Source: Armatimonadota bacterium
Lineage (GTDB): Bacteria > Armatimonadota > Zipacnadia > Zipacnadales > VGFC01
Direction: 5' to 3'
Length of the DNA: 15,000 bases
NCBI GenBank assembly: GCA_016869015.1
Contig: VGFB01000021.1
Span: 1-15,000, forward strand
Made by a program: the position numbers and the translations under genes. The notes beneath the pieces are model-generated. The model saw only the letters and a list, made by a program, of their open reading frames with translations. It did no database searches and was not told where the DNA came from. Shown piece by piece: positions 1-6,978 of the stretch (the stretch's first letter is position 1; every line of letters starts with the position of its first letter).

Positions 1-962
1 CGCAGTTCGAGGCGGTGCTGAAGGCGCACTGGGACAGCTACCGCACGCCTGCGGCGGGCGAGGCCGCGGCGGCGACGGCGGGGGACGCGCGCTCGCCGCT
101 GGACATGGGGCGGTACTACCAGGGCTGCACGCAGTGGCTGCTGTCCGGCCGGAGCCGCGAGCTGTTCGCGGGGTACGTGTTCGACATGCGTCCGGCGCGC
201 GACAACCGCCCGTACTTCACCGCGTATCTGAAGCCCAACACGCTGCCGTTCTTCCTGACCCGGCTCAAGGACATCTCCGATGAGTGGGGCTACATCCTGC
301 TGTGGGGCACCCTGTTGCAGTCGGTGCTGTTCGGACTGCTGATCATCGCCCTGCCGGTCCTGCTGCGGGGGCGCGAGCTGTTCGCGGGTCGCGGCGGCGC
401 GGGGGGAGTGATCGCGTACTACTCGTGCCTGGGCCTGGGGTACATGCTGGTCGAGATCGTGCTGATCCAGAAGTTCGTGCTGTTCCTGGCGGCGCCGATC
501 TACGCGGTCTCCATCGTCATCACCTCGATGCTGATCCTGTCCGGGATCGGCAGCCGCTACTCGGCGCGCTACGCCGCGGATCGCGCCGGGGGCGTGCGCC
601 GCGCGGTGACGGTCATCGTGCCCGCCCTGGCGTTCTACGCCTTCCTGCTCGACCCCGTGCTGCGGGTGTTGCTGCCGCTGCCGCTGGTCCTGAAGTTCGT
701 CGCGGCGATCCTGATCATGGCCCCCGCGGCGTTCTTCATGGGCTTCCCCTTCCCCAACGGCCTCTCGGCGCTCTCCGGCGCACGGCCCCAGCTCCTGCCC
801 TGGGCCTGGGGCATGAACGGCGCCCTCTCCGTGACCGGCGCCGTGCTCACCAAGCTGATCTCGATCTCCTACGGCTTCCCGGCGGTCCTCCTCGTGGCCG
901 CGGCCACCTACGTGCTTGCGGCGGTCGTCTTCCGCGCCAACGAGCTGGGGCGCGAGGGGTAG
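1..962 (+). CDS. Membrane-fused spermidine-synthase-like protein, C-terminal part (5' end outside window)
   Basis: The reading frame is already open at base 3, so this is the 3' end of a longer gene; the GTG at 15 is probably internal. The visible part starts with a soluble stretch ending in RDNRPYF, which resembles the D-x-RPYF segment that closes the synthase-like domain in membrane-fused family members. A block of about seven or eight hydrophobic helices follows, including GLGYMLVEIVLIQKF, the helix run ending SGIGSRYS, the FMGFPFPNG turn and PWAWGMNGALSVTGA, all typical of the C-terminal membrane half of fused spermidine-synthase-like proteins. The same layout recurs in the complete gene at 2257-4605, so the two are probably paralogues. 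The catalytic motifs lie outside the window, so neither activity nor substrate can be judged. It would sit in the inner membrane. It converges on the channel gene 67 bp away. Confidence 0.8.
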   Translation, partial: QFEAVLKAHWDSYRTPAAGEAAAATAGDARSPLDMGRYYQGCTQWLLSGRSRELFAGYVFDMRPARDNRPYFTAYLKPNTLPFFLTRLKDISDEWGYILLWGTLLQSVLFGLLIIALPVLLRGRELFAGRGGAGGVIAYYSCLGLGYMLVEIVLIQKFVLFLAAPIYAVSIVITSMLILSGIGSRYSARYAADRAGGVRRAVTVIVPALAFYAFLLDPVLRVLLPLPLVLKFVAAILIMAPAAFFMGFPFPNGLSALSGARPQLLPWAWGMNGALSVTGAVLTKLISISYGFPAVLLVAAATYVLAAVVFRANELGREG

Positions 963-1038
963 ATACGAGACGCCAATGGCCCCGAGGGGCCGACCCATGA
1001 CGACCCGAGGCACTCTGGCCGACAGGCCGCTAGCGGCC
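963..1038. terminator. Convergent intergenic spacer with two inverted repeats, possible terminator
   Basis: The 67-bp gap between two converging genes holds ggcccc-ga-ggggcc at 978-991, which folds as a 5-bp stem with a four-base loop. A perfect 14-bp palindrome, ggccgctagcggcc, lies at 1025-1038 and overlaps the stop codon of the channel gene. Neither is followed by a T run, so intrinsic termination is only a possibility. Location between two gene ends is the main argument. Confidence 0.3.
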
Positions 1039-2121
1039 GGCCTCTTCCGCACGCGGGTCGGGCAGCCGATCGAGCAGCGCGCCGAGCTTGCGCTCGATCC
1101 GCCCGGTATCGTCGCCCAACAGCACCGACGCCAAGGCCGCCGTGAAGGCGCCCGTCAGGATGGCCCCCAGGATCACCAGCAGGACGGTGAGTAGGCGGCC
1201 TACGTCGGTGCTGGGGTCGTGAATGTCCGCGAACCCGCCGGTGGTCACCGTCGCGAAGCTCCACCAGATGCCGCCGCGGAGCGCCGAGCCGTACTCCCCG
1301 AACGCGTCCCCCTCGATCGCCCCCATCAGAACCCCGCCCAGCACGAGGAACACGGCCGTGGCGGCCAACGGCCGGTTCAGGACCCGGACGTTGAACGACC
1401 GACCAAGCGTCTCGAAGCCCCGGAAGACGAAGGCAATGGCGCGGAAGGCGCGCAGTAGCCGCATGACCCGCACCATTCGGATGATGCGGACCACGCGGAT
1501 GACGCGGGCGACCCGCCCGATCCGGAGCGCGCCCAGGTGCAGCAGCGAGAAGGGCAAGGAGGACACGAAGTCGATCCAGTGCCGGCGGAAATACCAGCCG
1601 CGCGATTCGGCCAGCGACATCTTCCAGAAGAACTCGGTCAGGAAGACCAGACAGATCCCCGTGTCGACGAGTGCCAGCGCAGTCATGACGCCTGCCGAGG
1701 CCTGCTCGCCGTAGGCCATCTCCCAACCGAGCATCCCCAGCACGATCGCGATCAGCGCGAGGATGACGGCCTCCAGCGCCGTGGCCCGCTGGCGGGAGCC
1801 AAGGCGCTCGATGACGCGAGCCTCGAGGCGCTTCCGACGCAGGATCTCGGTGAGGCCCTCGATCTCCTCCCCGAGGCTCCCCCAGTCCTCTTGCAGGCGC
1901 TTGACGCGCTCGCGTGCGGCGTCGAAGGCCTCCCAGTCGGCCTCCTGCACGGCCCGCTCCTGTTCCCGCCCGCGCGCGAGGACCTGCTCACCCAGCCGCT
2001 CCTGCGCCTGACGCGCGGATTCCGCCAGCCGCTCCAACTGCTCAACGTTGAGCGCCGCCACGTCCGGCGAGCGGGCCTCGCGGAAGACCAGGCTCACGGC
2101 TTCGAGAAGAGGGCGGTCCAT
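1030..2121 (-). CDS. Voltage-gated-type ion channel protein with six membrane helices and altered selectivity filter
   Basis: The product is 363 residues. The ATG at 2121 is chosen because GGGGGAA (2128-2134) sits 6 nt upstream; the frame stays open much further upstream, but that stretch is antisense to the next gene. Residues 25-110 are charged and Glu/Arg/Leu-rich, likely a cytoplasmic coiled coil. Predicted helices: S1 118-136, S2 146-168, S3 182-198, S4 199-227, S5 252-270, pore helix 283-294, S6 308-336. S4 carries Arg at every third position from R200 to R227. The pore loop reads WWSFATVTTGGFAD at 286-299, where K+ channels usually have TTVGYGD. The architecture is that of the voltage-gated cation channel superfamily. 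Ion selectivity cannot be assigned, because the canonical Val, Tyr and last Gly are Gly, Phe and Ala. It is divergently transcribed from the gene at 2257. Confidence 0.88.
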   Translation of the reverse strand: MDRPLLEAVSLVFREARSPDVAALNVEQLERLAESARQAQERLGEQVLARGREQERAVQEADWEAFDAARERVKRLQEDWGSLGEEIEGLTEILRRKRLEARVIERLGSRQRATALEAVILALIAIVLGMLGWEMAYGEQASAGVMTALALVDTGICLVFLTEFFWKMSLAESRGWYFRRHWIDFVSSLPFSLLHLGALRIGRVARVIRVVRIIRMVRVMRLLRAFRAIAFVFRGFETLGRSFNVRVLNRPLAATAVFLVLGGVLMGAIEGDAFGEYGSALRGGIWWSFATVTTGGFADIHDPSTDVGRLLTVLLVILGAILTGAFTAALASVLLGDDTGRIERKLGALLDRLPDPRAEEAGR

Positions 2122-2256
2122 GTCGCGTTCCCCCGTAAGATGGCGGTCCAACGCCACAGCAACCGGCGGTCGTAGCTTGGTCCTGAAGGTGAGGGCAACC
2201 TCCTCAGACAGGAGGCCGGAGGGCCGGCAGCCCTGAAAGGCGAAGACCGAGGCCGA
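2122..2256. promoter_or_regulatory. Divergent intergenic region, presumed promoters for channel and spermidine-synthase-like operon
   Basis: This 135-bp gap separates divergent start codons, so it should hold both promoters and leaders. A perfect 6-bp stem cctcct-cagac-aggagg lies at 2199-2215, about 40 nt before the + strand ATG, and GC-rich repeats follow (ccggagggccggcagccc). The hairpin's right arm is itself Shine-Dalgarno-like (aggagg) but too far from the ATG to serve directly. No convincing -35/-10 pair and no known riboswitch core was recognised. Confidence 0.4.
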
Positions 2257-4605
2257 ATGACTGCCCCTCCGCCACCAACCGAAAGCACTCCGCTCCGGCC
2301 CACCGCCCCGGCTCGCGCCGCCGTTGCGCTGGCCGGTGTGGGCGCCGCGGCGGCGCAGGTGGTTGTGATCCGGGAGCTGTTGGTCGCCTCGGCGGGCAAC
2401 GAGTTGTCGATCGCGGCTGTGCTGTCCGCGTGGCTCCTGTGGTCGGCGGTCGGCGCGTGGCTCGGCGGCCGCGTCGCCGAGCGGTCGACGCGTTCGCCGG
2501 CGGTGCAGGTGACGGTCATCGCGGTCGTCGAGGTGCTGGTGCTCGCTCTGGCGCTGGGGCTCGCGCGGGCCGGGCTTCACGGCCTGCGGGAGATCGCCGG
2601 GGGCGCGCTGATCCACTGGCGCCTCGTTCCGATCGCCGGCGGGACTCTCAGTCTGCCCCAGTTGCTCATCCTGACGACCCTCGTGACCGCACCGGCCGGC
2701 CTGTTGCTCGGGTGGCAGTTTGCCGCCGGGTGCGCGCTGCTGCGCGACGGCACGGTCGCGATGGATCGCGCTCCTACATCGGGGGCCACGGCCGCCTACG
2801 TGGCAGACTCGCTGGGGCACCTGGCCGGGGGCATCGTCCTGAGCCTCGCGGCCGTGACGCGCTTGCCCGCCGAGGCGGTCCTGATCGGCGCCGCGGCCGT
2901 CGTGCTGTCGGGCGCCTGGCTTCTCCAGCCGACGGCGGCGCGACTGGTGGGCGGGCTGGCGTTGGTGGTCGGGCTGCTGCTGGGGGCTCCGGCGTTCCGT
3001 GAGTGGACGCTGGCGCTGCGCTGGGCGCCCCATCGGTTGGTGGCGTCGCTGGACGGTCCCTACGGGAACGTCGCCGTGCTGGGCGGCGAGGGGGGGGAGC
3101 TCAGCTACTTCGGGAACGGGGTTCACGCCTTCGAGACGGGGGCGGCCCTGGCGGGCGAGCAGTGGGTCCACCTCCCGCTCCTCGCACACGCGGCCCCGCG
3201 CCGGGTGCTGCTGATCGGCGGCGGGCCGCGAACGCTGCGCGAGGTGCTGTCGCACGATCCGGAGCACGTCGCGTACTTCGAGCTCGACCCCACTGTTCTG
3301 CGCGCGGTTCGACAGCACGCCCCGCCTGCGCTCGCAGCGGTGCTGGACGACCCGCGGGTGGAGGTCCGGCCGGCCGATGCCCGCCTGCGTCTGCCCGCGC
3401 TGGCGCGACAGGGCGAGCGCTTCGATGTGACGCTGGTGGCCCTGGGCGATCCGACAACCGCCCAGACCAACCGCTACTACACCCTGCACTGGTTCCGGCA
3501 AGCGCAGCTCGCGATGGCCCCGGAGGGGCTCATCGCCTTCCAGGTGATGTCCTCCGGCGACTACCTCAGCCGCGAGCTGCGCGCCTACAACGCCTGCGTG
3601 TATCAGACCGCGCGTCGGTCCGGGTTGGGGTTGAGCATCTTCCCGGGCGTCCACATGGCGATGATCGGCGCCCGCCGGCCGGGGGCGACCGCGGTCCTCG
3701 ACGACGCCCCGGCTCTGGAGGCGCGCATGGCCTCGCGCGGCCTGGACGCCCCCACGCTGCTCGCGTCCTTCTACGACGCCCTCGACCCGTTCCGTCGAGA
3801 GGACCGGCTGCGGGAGCTGGAGCAGGCAACGGACATCCGCCTGAACGACGACTTCACGCCCACCTGCTACTACTACGCGCAGGCGCTGTGGGCGAGCTGG
3901 TGGCGCGGAGCGACGGGCGCGGTGTTGGGCGGGGCTGAGCGGCTGAAGCTGGGGCATGTCCTGGCGTCGGTGGGAGGGTTGGCGCTGGTGTTGCTGGGGG
4001 TCGGTCGGCTCGGGAAGCGCCCGTGGCGCGTGGCGGCGCCGTACTCGCTGCTGGTGGCGGGGGCGGGAGGGATGACGCTGGAGGTCGTGCTGTTGCTGGG
4101 GCTGCAGAGCCTGTACGGCTACGTGTACGGCATGGTAGGCTACGCGGTCGGGATGCTGATGGCCGGGCTGGCGCTGGGGGCGTGGGGCGCCCGAAGGTGG
4201 GCGCGCGGGCGCGGGGCGGCCGCCCTGGCCGTGACCCAGCTGGGGCTGATCCTGGCGGCTGCGTGCACGGCCCTCGGCCTGGCGGCGGTCCAGCGCCTCA
4301 CGCCGGCCCTGGGCGGGGCGGGGTGGCTGCCGGTGGCGCTGATCTCGCTGCTGATGGGCCTCACAGGCGTGGCGGTGGGCGCGACCTTCCCCTGCGCGCT
4401 GCGCGTGCGAGGTGACGGGCACCTCGGCGGCGCGACGGCGCTGTACGCGGTCGATCTCCTGGGTGCCTGCGGGGGCGCGCTGGTGGCGGGGCTGCTGCTT
4501 GTGCCGCTGCTGGGCATCATGGCGGCCTGCGGAGTGGTCGCCCTGGCCGCGGCGAGCTCTGCCCTGCTGGCGTGGACTGCCGGGAACACAGGGGAGGGAA
4601 CATGA
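2257..4605 (+). CDS. Membrane-fused spermidine-synthase-like protein (complete)
   Basis: The product has 782 residues, in three parts. Residues 20-245 form about six or seven membrane helices with a YVADSLGHLAGG motif (181-192). Residues 260-540 form a spermidine-synthase-like Rossmann domain: LDGPYGN (265-271), GGGPR (321-325), FELD (341-344), ADA (373-375), GDPTTAQTNRYYT (397-409) and LNDDFTPTCYYY (529-540). Residues 590-775 are a second helical block with YAVDLLGACGGALVAG. The order matches membrane-fused spermidine-synthase-like proteins of environmental bacteria. In soluble enzymes the glycine-rich loop is usually GGGDG; here the Asp is replaced by Pro, though E342, D344, D374 and D398 stay at positions expected to bind aminopropyl donor or polyamine. 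Real polyamine synthesis is therefore unproven. The start has only a weak, close GAGG at 2249-2252. The stop overlaps the next start in ATGA, implying coupled translation. Confidence 0.87.
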   Translation: MTAPPPPTESTPLRPTAPARAAVALAGVGAAAAQVVVIRELLVASAGNELSIAAVLSAWLLWSAVGAWLGGRVAERSTRSPAVQVTVIAVVEVLVLALALGLARAGLHGLREIAGGALIHWRLVPIAGGTLSLPQLLILTTLVTAPAGLLLGWQFAAGCALLRDGTVAMDRAPTSGATAAYVADSLGHLAGGIVLSLAAVTRLPAEAVLIGAAAVVLSGAWLLQPTAARLVGGLALVVGLLLGAPAFREWTLALRWAPHRLVASLDGPYGNVAVLGGEGGELSYFGNGVHAFETGAALAGEQWVHLPLLAHAAPRRVLLIGGGPRTLREVLSHDPEHVAYFELDPTVLRAVRQHAPPALAAVLDDPRVEVRPADARLRLPALARQGERFDVTLVALGDPTTAQTNRYYTLHWFRQAQLAMAPEGLIAFQVMSSGDYLSRELRAYNACVYQTARRSGLGLSIFPGVHMAMIGARRPGATAVLDDAPALEARMASRGLDAPTLLASFYDALDPFRREDRLRELEQATDIRLNDDFTPTCYYYAQALWASWWRGATGAVLGGAERLKLGHVLASVGGLALVLLGVGRLGKRPWRVAAPYSLLVAGAGGMTLEVVLLLGLQSLYGYVYGMVGYAVGMLMAGLALGAWGARRWARGRGAAALAVTQLGLILAAACTALGLAAVQRLTPALGGAGWLPVALISLLMGLTGVAVGATFPCALRVRGDGHLGGATALYAVDLLGACGGALVAGLLLVPLLGIMAACGVVALAAASSALLAWTAGNTGEGT

Positions 4606-5636
4606 CAGTGCTCGTCAGCCTGATGCTCACGCTCATCGTCTGCGCGGCCATCTGGGGCGCCGAGACCAACCAGGTCCTCGATGACGCGGTCGTGGGCCAG
4701 CCGGTGGCGGCCGACGAGTTCCACCAGGCGTTCGAGGGCTCGATCCCCATCAACCTCCACTTCCCCGATGCGCCGAACGAGGACACCGGCCTCATGGTGA
4801 TGCTGCACGGGTGGGGCGGGGACTACCACCAGTACGACGCCTACTGCGCGGACTGGCGGAACCGGTTCAACTGCGTGATGCTGCAAGTGAACTACCGGGG
4901 CTCCTCGAAAGCCACGCAGCCGTACGACTTCGGCAAGTACCAGGCCATCGACGTGCTCCGCGCGATGCACTGGGTGCTTGCCAACCATCCGCTGAACCGG
5001 CAGCGGGTCTTCGGTTGGGGGGGCTCGGGCGGAGGCAACGTGATCCTGCAGTGCGGGAAGATGGCGCCGAACACCTTCGCGCTCATCATCGAGCACGCCG
5101 GGATCACGCACCCCACGAACGCCGCAGAGATGCAGGCCGGGTGGGATCGACCGGACCGCCCGGGCGGCTGGCAAGGCACGGCCCTCGGCGGGACGAAGGA
5201 GTACCCCGAGGCCGAGCGCCTGGTGCGCGATCCGATCCACCACGCGGCTCTGTTCAACACGAAGGTCCATATCTTCCACCCGGACCTCGACACCACGGTC
5301 GGCATCCAGCACGGCACGCAGATGGCCTACGCCCTGAGAGCGGCGGGCAAGGACGTGGTCTTTGAGATCGTCGAGGGGGGGAACCACAGCTCCGCGGGCG
5401 CCCTCGATCCCGCCGAGCGCGATCGCAAGCTGTGCACGGAGCACTACTGCACGGAGGACCTGCTGACCCGCCGGACCGACGGCGCCACCGACTTCGACCG
5501 GAAGACGCCGGTGGTGCTGCCGGTGAACCGTGGGCTCGTTTTCCGTGTTGTGTTTGATGAGGCCGGCCTGCCGAGTCTCCGGGGACCGGCCCCCGTCAGC
5601 GATCCGAACGGAGCTGAACACGATGGCGAAGGCTGA
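4602..5636 (+). CDS. Secreted alpha/beta-hydrolase (esterase or peptidase-like, S9/esterase fold)
   Basis: The product has 344 residues. The ATG at 4602 is chosen for its GGAGGG (4593-4598) three bases upstream and its ATGA overlap with the preceding stop. Residues 1-20 (MTVLVSLMLTLIVCAAIWGA) form a signal peptide or anchor, so the enzyme should act outside the inner membrane. HGWGGD (69-74) is the oxyanion-hole strand. The nucleophile elbow GWGGSGGG puts Ser142 in a GxSxG. HPDLDTTV (226-233) supplies the likely acid Asp230, and EGGNHSS (258-264) the likely base His262. The triad is therefore complete and in canonical order. The substrate is unknown; an ester or a short peptide is conceivable. 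After about residue 308 the codons become AT-richer and the sequence loses hydrolase character, so the last 35 or so residues may be a non-homologous tail or a frameshift product. Confidence 0.85.
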   Translation: MTVLVSLMLTLIVCAAIWGAETNQVLDDAVVGQPVAADEFHQAFEGSIPINLHFPDAPNEDTGLMVMLHGWGGDYHQYDAYCADWRNRFNCVMLQVNYRGSSKATQPYDFGKYQAIDVLRAMHWVLANHPLNRQRVFGWGGSGGGNVILQCGKMAPNTFALIIEHAGITHPTNAAEMQAGWDRPDRPGGWQGTALGGTKEYPEAERLVRDPIHHAALFNTKVHIFHPDLDTTVGIQHGTQMAYALRAAGKDVVFEIVEGGNHSSAGALDPAERDRKLCTEHYCTEDLLTRRTDGATDFDRKTPVVLPVNRGLVFRVVFDEAGLPSLRGPAPVSDPNGAEHDGEG

Positions 5637-5814
5637 AGAAGGACGCGCGCGGGCCACACTGTCGGTATCGGGACGACAGGTTGAGTTGAACCACTTCGTG
5701 GAGCCGGCGCTGGTGGGGGTGATCGAGGGGTTCCTGGGGGCGCTGCGGGACATCCCGGCCGGGGAGGTTGTCGTCACGATCCCGGCCGAACGTCGTCGAC
5801 CGCACCCAAGATGA
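5623..5814 (+). CDS. Small conserved-looking protein, 63 residues, function unknown
   Basis: The ATG at 5623 lies inside the last 14 bp of the hydrolase gene, with GGAG at 5610-5613 and a 9-nt spacer, so translation is probably coupled. A longer reading of the same frame back to 5530 lacks a ribosome site and reads through atypical sequence. The product has no signal peptide. Its core, VSGRQVELNHFVEPALVG, is followed by an amphipathic segment and an EVVVTIPAE strand, suggesting a compact beta-alpha-beta fold. It recalls, from memory only, short hypothetical proteins of anaerobes that share a (V)xG+xVxLNxFV pattern and end in an I/V-rich strand. No function can be given. The Arg/Pro-rich end (ERRRPHPR) is probably unstructured. 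Confidence 0.65.
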   Translation: MAKAEEGRARATLSVSGRQVELNHFVEPALVGVIEGFLGALRDIPAGEVVVTIPAERRRPHPR

Positions 5815-6094
5815 CCCAGGCCGACCGCTCCGCTCGCAGACGCTAAGGCGAGCGAGAAGGTCGTCAAAGGTGGTTTGCCGAACTGGACGGTACACAACCG
5901 TTGCCGATGGGGCGGCGTTAGCCCGGCTCCACCGACACCCAGCCGCACACAGGCGGAGGACCGCCGGCTGCGGCCATCCGGATGCAAGGGGGGATAGGCT
6001 CCGACGGGCTTCAGGGCTTGGACCTCTGGGAGTCCACCGAGGTTCCGGCCCGGCAGCACCGAATGTGGCACTTCGAACCGGGAGGCGATCGAAC
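5815..6094. other. 280-bp non-coding leader upstream of beta-barrel gene, with hairpins
   Basis: No gene is supported here. Just after the small gene, cgctcgc/gcgagcg (5831-5837 and 5848-5854, loop of 10) forms a 7-bp stem that could end the upstream operon, though without a T run. The segment around 5870-5910 is the least GC-rich part and is the likeliest promoter zone, but no convincing -35/-10 pair was found. A 10-bp palindrome catccggatg lies at 5975-5984. A longer hairpin at 6020-6046 pairs ggacctc with gaggttcc (one bulged T) and an inner tgg with cca. The RBS GGGAGG for the next gene is at 6080-6085. No known riboswitch consensus was matched. Confidence 0.4.
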
Positions 6095-6964
6095 ATGCGA
6101 CACGTCGTGCTCGTCTTGGCCCTGTGCGCGCTGGCGGCGGGCGTTGCCTCGTCCCAGGACGCTGCACTGGGCATACCGAACCAGAAGTCGCCCAACGCCC
6201 TGGGCGACGGTGACATCCGGGCCACCATCGACTGGCGCTACTGGGATGGTGGGAACGACACGTTCTCGTTCCTCGGGGAGTATGGTCTGACCGATCGGCT
6301 GGACATCGGCGTCGCGTACGTCACCTTCGACAACGCGGGAGAGCCGCCGATCGCCGGGGCGCTGCGGGCTTCGGACCTCAGCGGCCCGGCCGTGTGGGTG
6401 AAGTACGTCGGGCGCGAGGTCGAAGGCAACTCGTGGGGCTGGACGGTTGTGCCGGGAGTCGAGTTCCTGGACATGGAGGGGACCAACACGGCCATCGGCG
6501 CGAGTGCGGGAGACCAGGAGACCGTGTTCACGCTGGAGGTGCCGATCGGCATTCCCGACGGCGATATCCTGTGGCTCGTGAACCCCAAGCTGGCCGCGTT
6601 CCCCGACACCGCCCCGGTGAGGGGCCCGGTCGGGGTGCAGCTGCCTGCGACCATTGACTCCTTCGGGACGATCGTCGGACTGGGGCTCGGCGTCATCGCG
6701 CCGATCTCCGAGAACGAGAAGTGGACGGTGTACGGCGATGTGACGCCGATCCTGGCGGGCGACAACTCGATCGATGACTCGACGAACGGCCTGGCGGTAC
6801 AGCTACCGTTCACGGCCGGCGTTCGCCGGCAGCTTGGCTGGGGAGCCGAGTCGTCGCTGGATGTGTTCGTGACGAACTGCGCGGGCGCCACGACCGCCAC
6901 TTCGCTGATCGCCGCTCCGGACCGCAGCGTCGGCTGGGGCGTGCGCGCCAGCGCAACCTGGTAA
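6095..6964 (+). CDS. Predicted outer-membrane beta-barrel protein
   Basis: The product has 289 residues. The ATG at 6095 is supported by GGGAGG (6080-6085) with a 9-nt spacer and by an immediate Sec signal peptide, MRHVVLVLALCALAAGVASS, probably cleaved before Gln21. The mature protein alternates polar and hydrophobic residues in strands joined by Gly/Asp/Asn turns, for example ATIDWRYWDGGNDTFSFLGEY (first 20: ATIDWRYWDGGNDTFSFLGE) and LDIGVAYVTFDN. It ends in ASATW, and a terminal aromatic is the usual C-terminal signal of barrels inserted by the BAM complex. This pattern resembles MetA-pathway-type or porin-like outer-membrane proteins; the exact family is uncertain. It is followed after 14 bp by the vWA lipoprotein gene and is probably co-transcribed. 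The cargo or role is not evident. Confidence 0.72.
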   Translation: MRHVVLVLALCALAAGVASSQDAALGIPNQKSPNALGDGDIRATIDWRYWDGGNDTFSFLGEYGLTDRLDIGVAYVTFDNAGEPPIAGALRASDLSGPAVWVKYVGREVEGNSWGWTVVPGVEFLDMEGTNTAIGASAGDQETVFTLEVPIGIPDGDILWLVNPKLAAFPDTAPVRGPVGVQLPATIDSFGTIVGLGLGVIAPISENEKWTVYGDVTPILAGDNSIDDSTNGLAVQLPFTAGVRRQLGWGAESSLDVFVTNCAGATTATSLIAAPDRSVGWGVRASATW

Positions 6965-6978
6965 GGGAGGGATACGAA

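Noticed and set aside
183..210. Start of a new gene inside the left-edge protein (internal ATGs and GTG at 15)
   Set aside because: The frame is open to the window edge and the sequence before these codons belongs to the same protein domain, so these are internal codons of a longer gene.
2122..4422. A very long - strand open frame that extends the channel gene upstream to 4422
   Set aside because: It runs antisense to the well-supported spermidine-synthase-like gene, is rich in Arg, Gln, Pro and His in low-complexity runs typical of antisense frames in GC-rich DNA, and the real start with a ribosome site is at 2121.
5871..5896. Sigma-70-like promoter TTGCCG / TACACA
   Set aside because: The spacer would be only 10 bp, far from the usual 16-18, so it is not called.
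5940..6050. Possible cyclic-di-GMP or other known riboswitch before the barrel gene
   Set aside because: Some fragments (CGCACACAGG, ATGCAAGG) faintly recall the GEMM core, but the conserved GGGCAAACC and GCAAAGCC blocks and their spacing are absent.
4140..6167. A 675-codon - strand open frame spanning the hydrolase and small genes
   Set aside because: It overlaps three + strand genes with ribosome sites and motifs, has no recognisable domain, and starts in the non-coding leader without a ribosome site.
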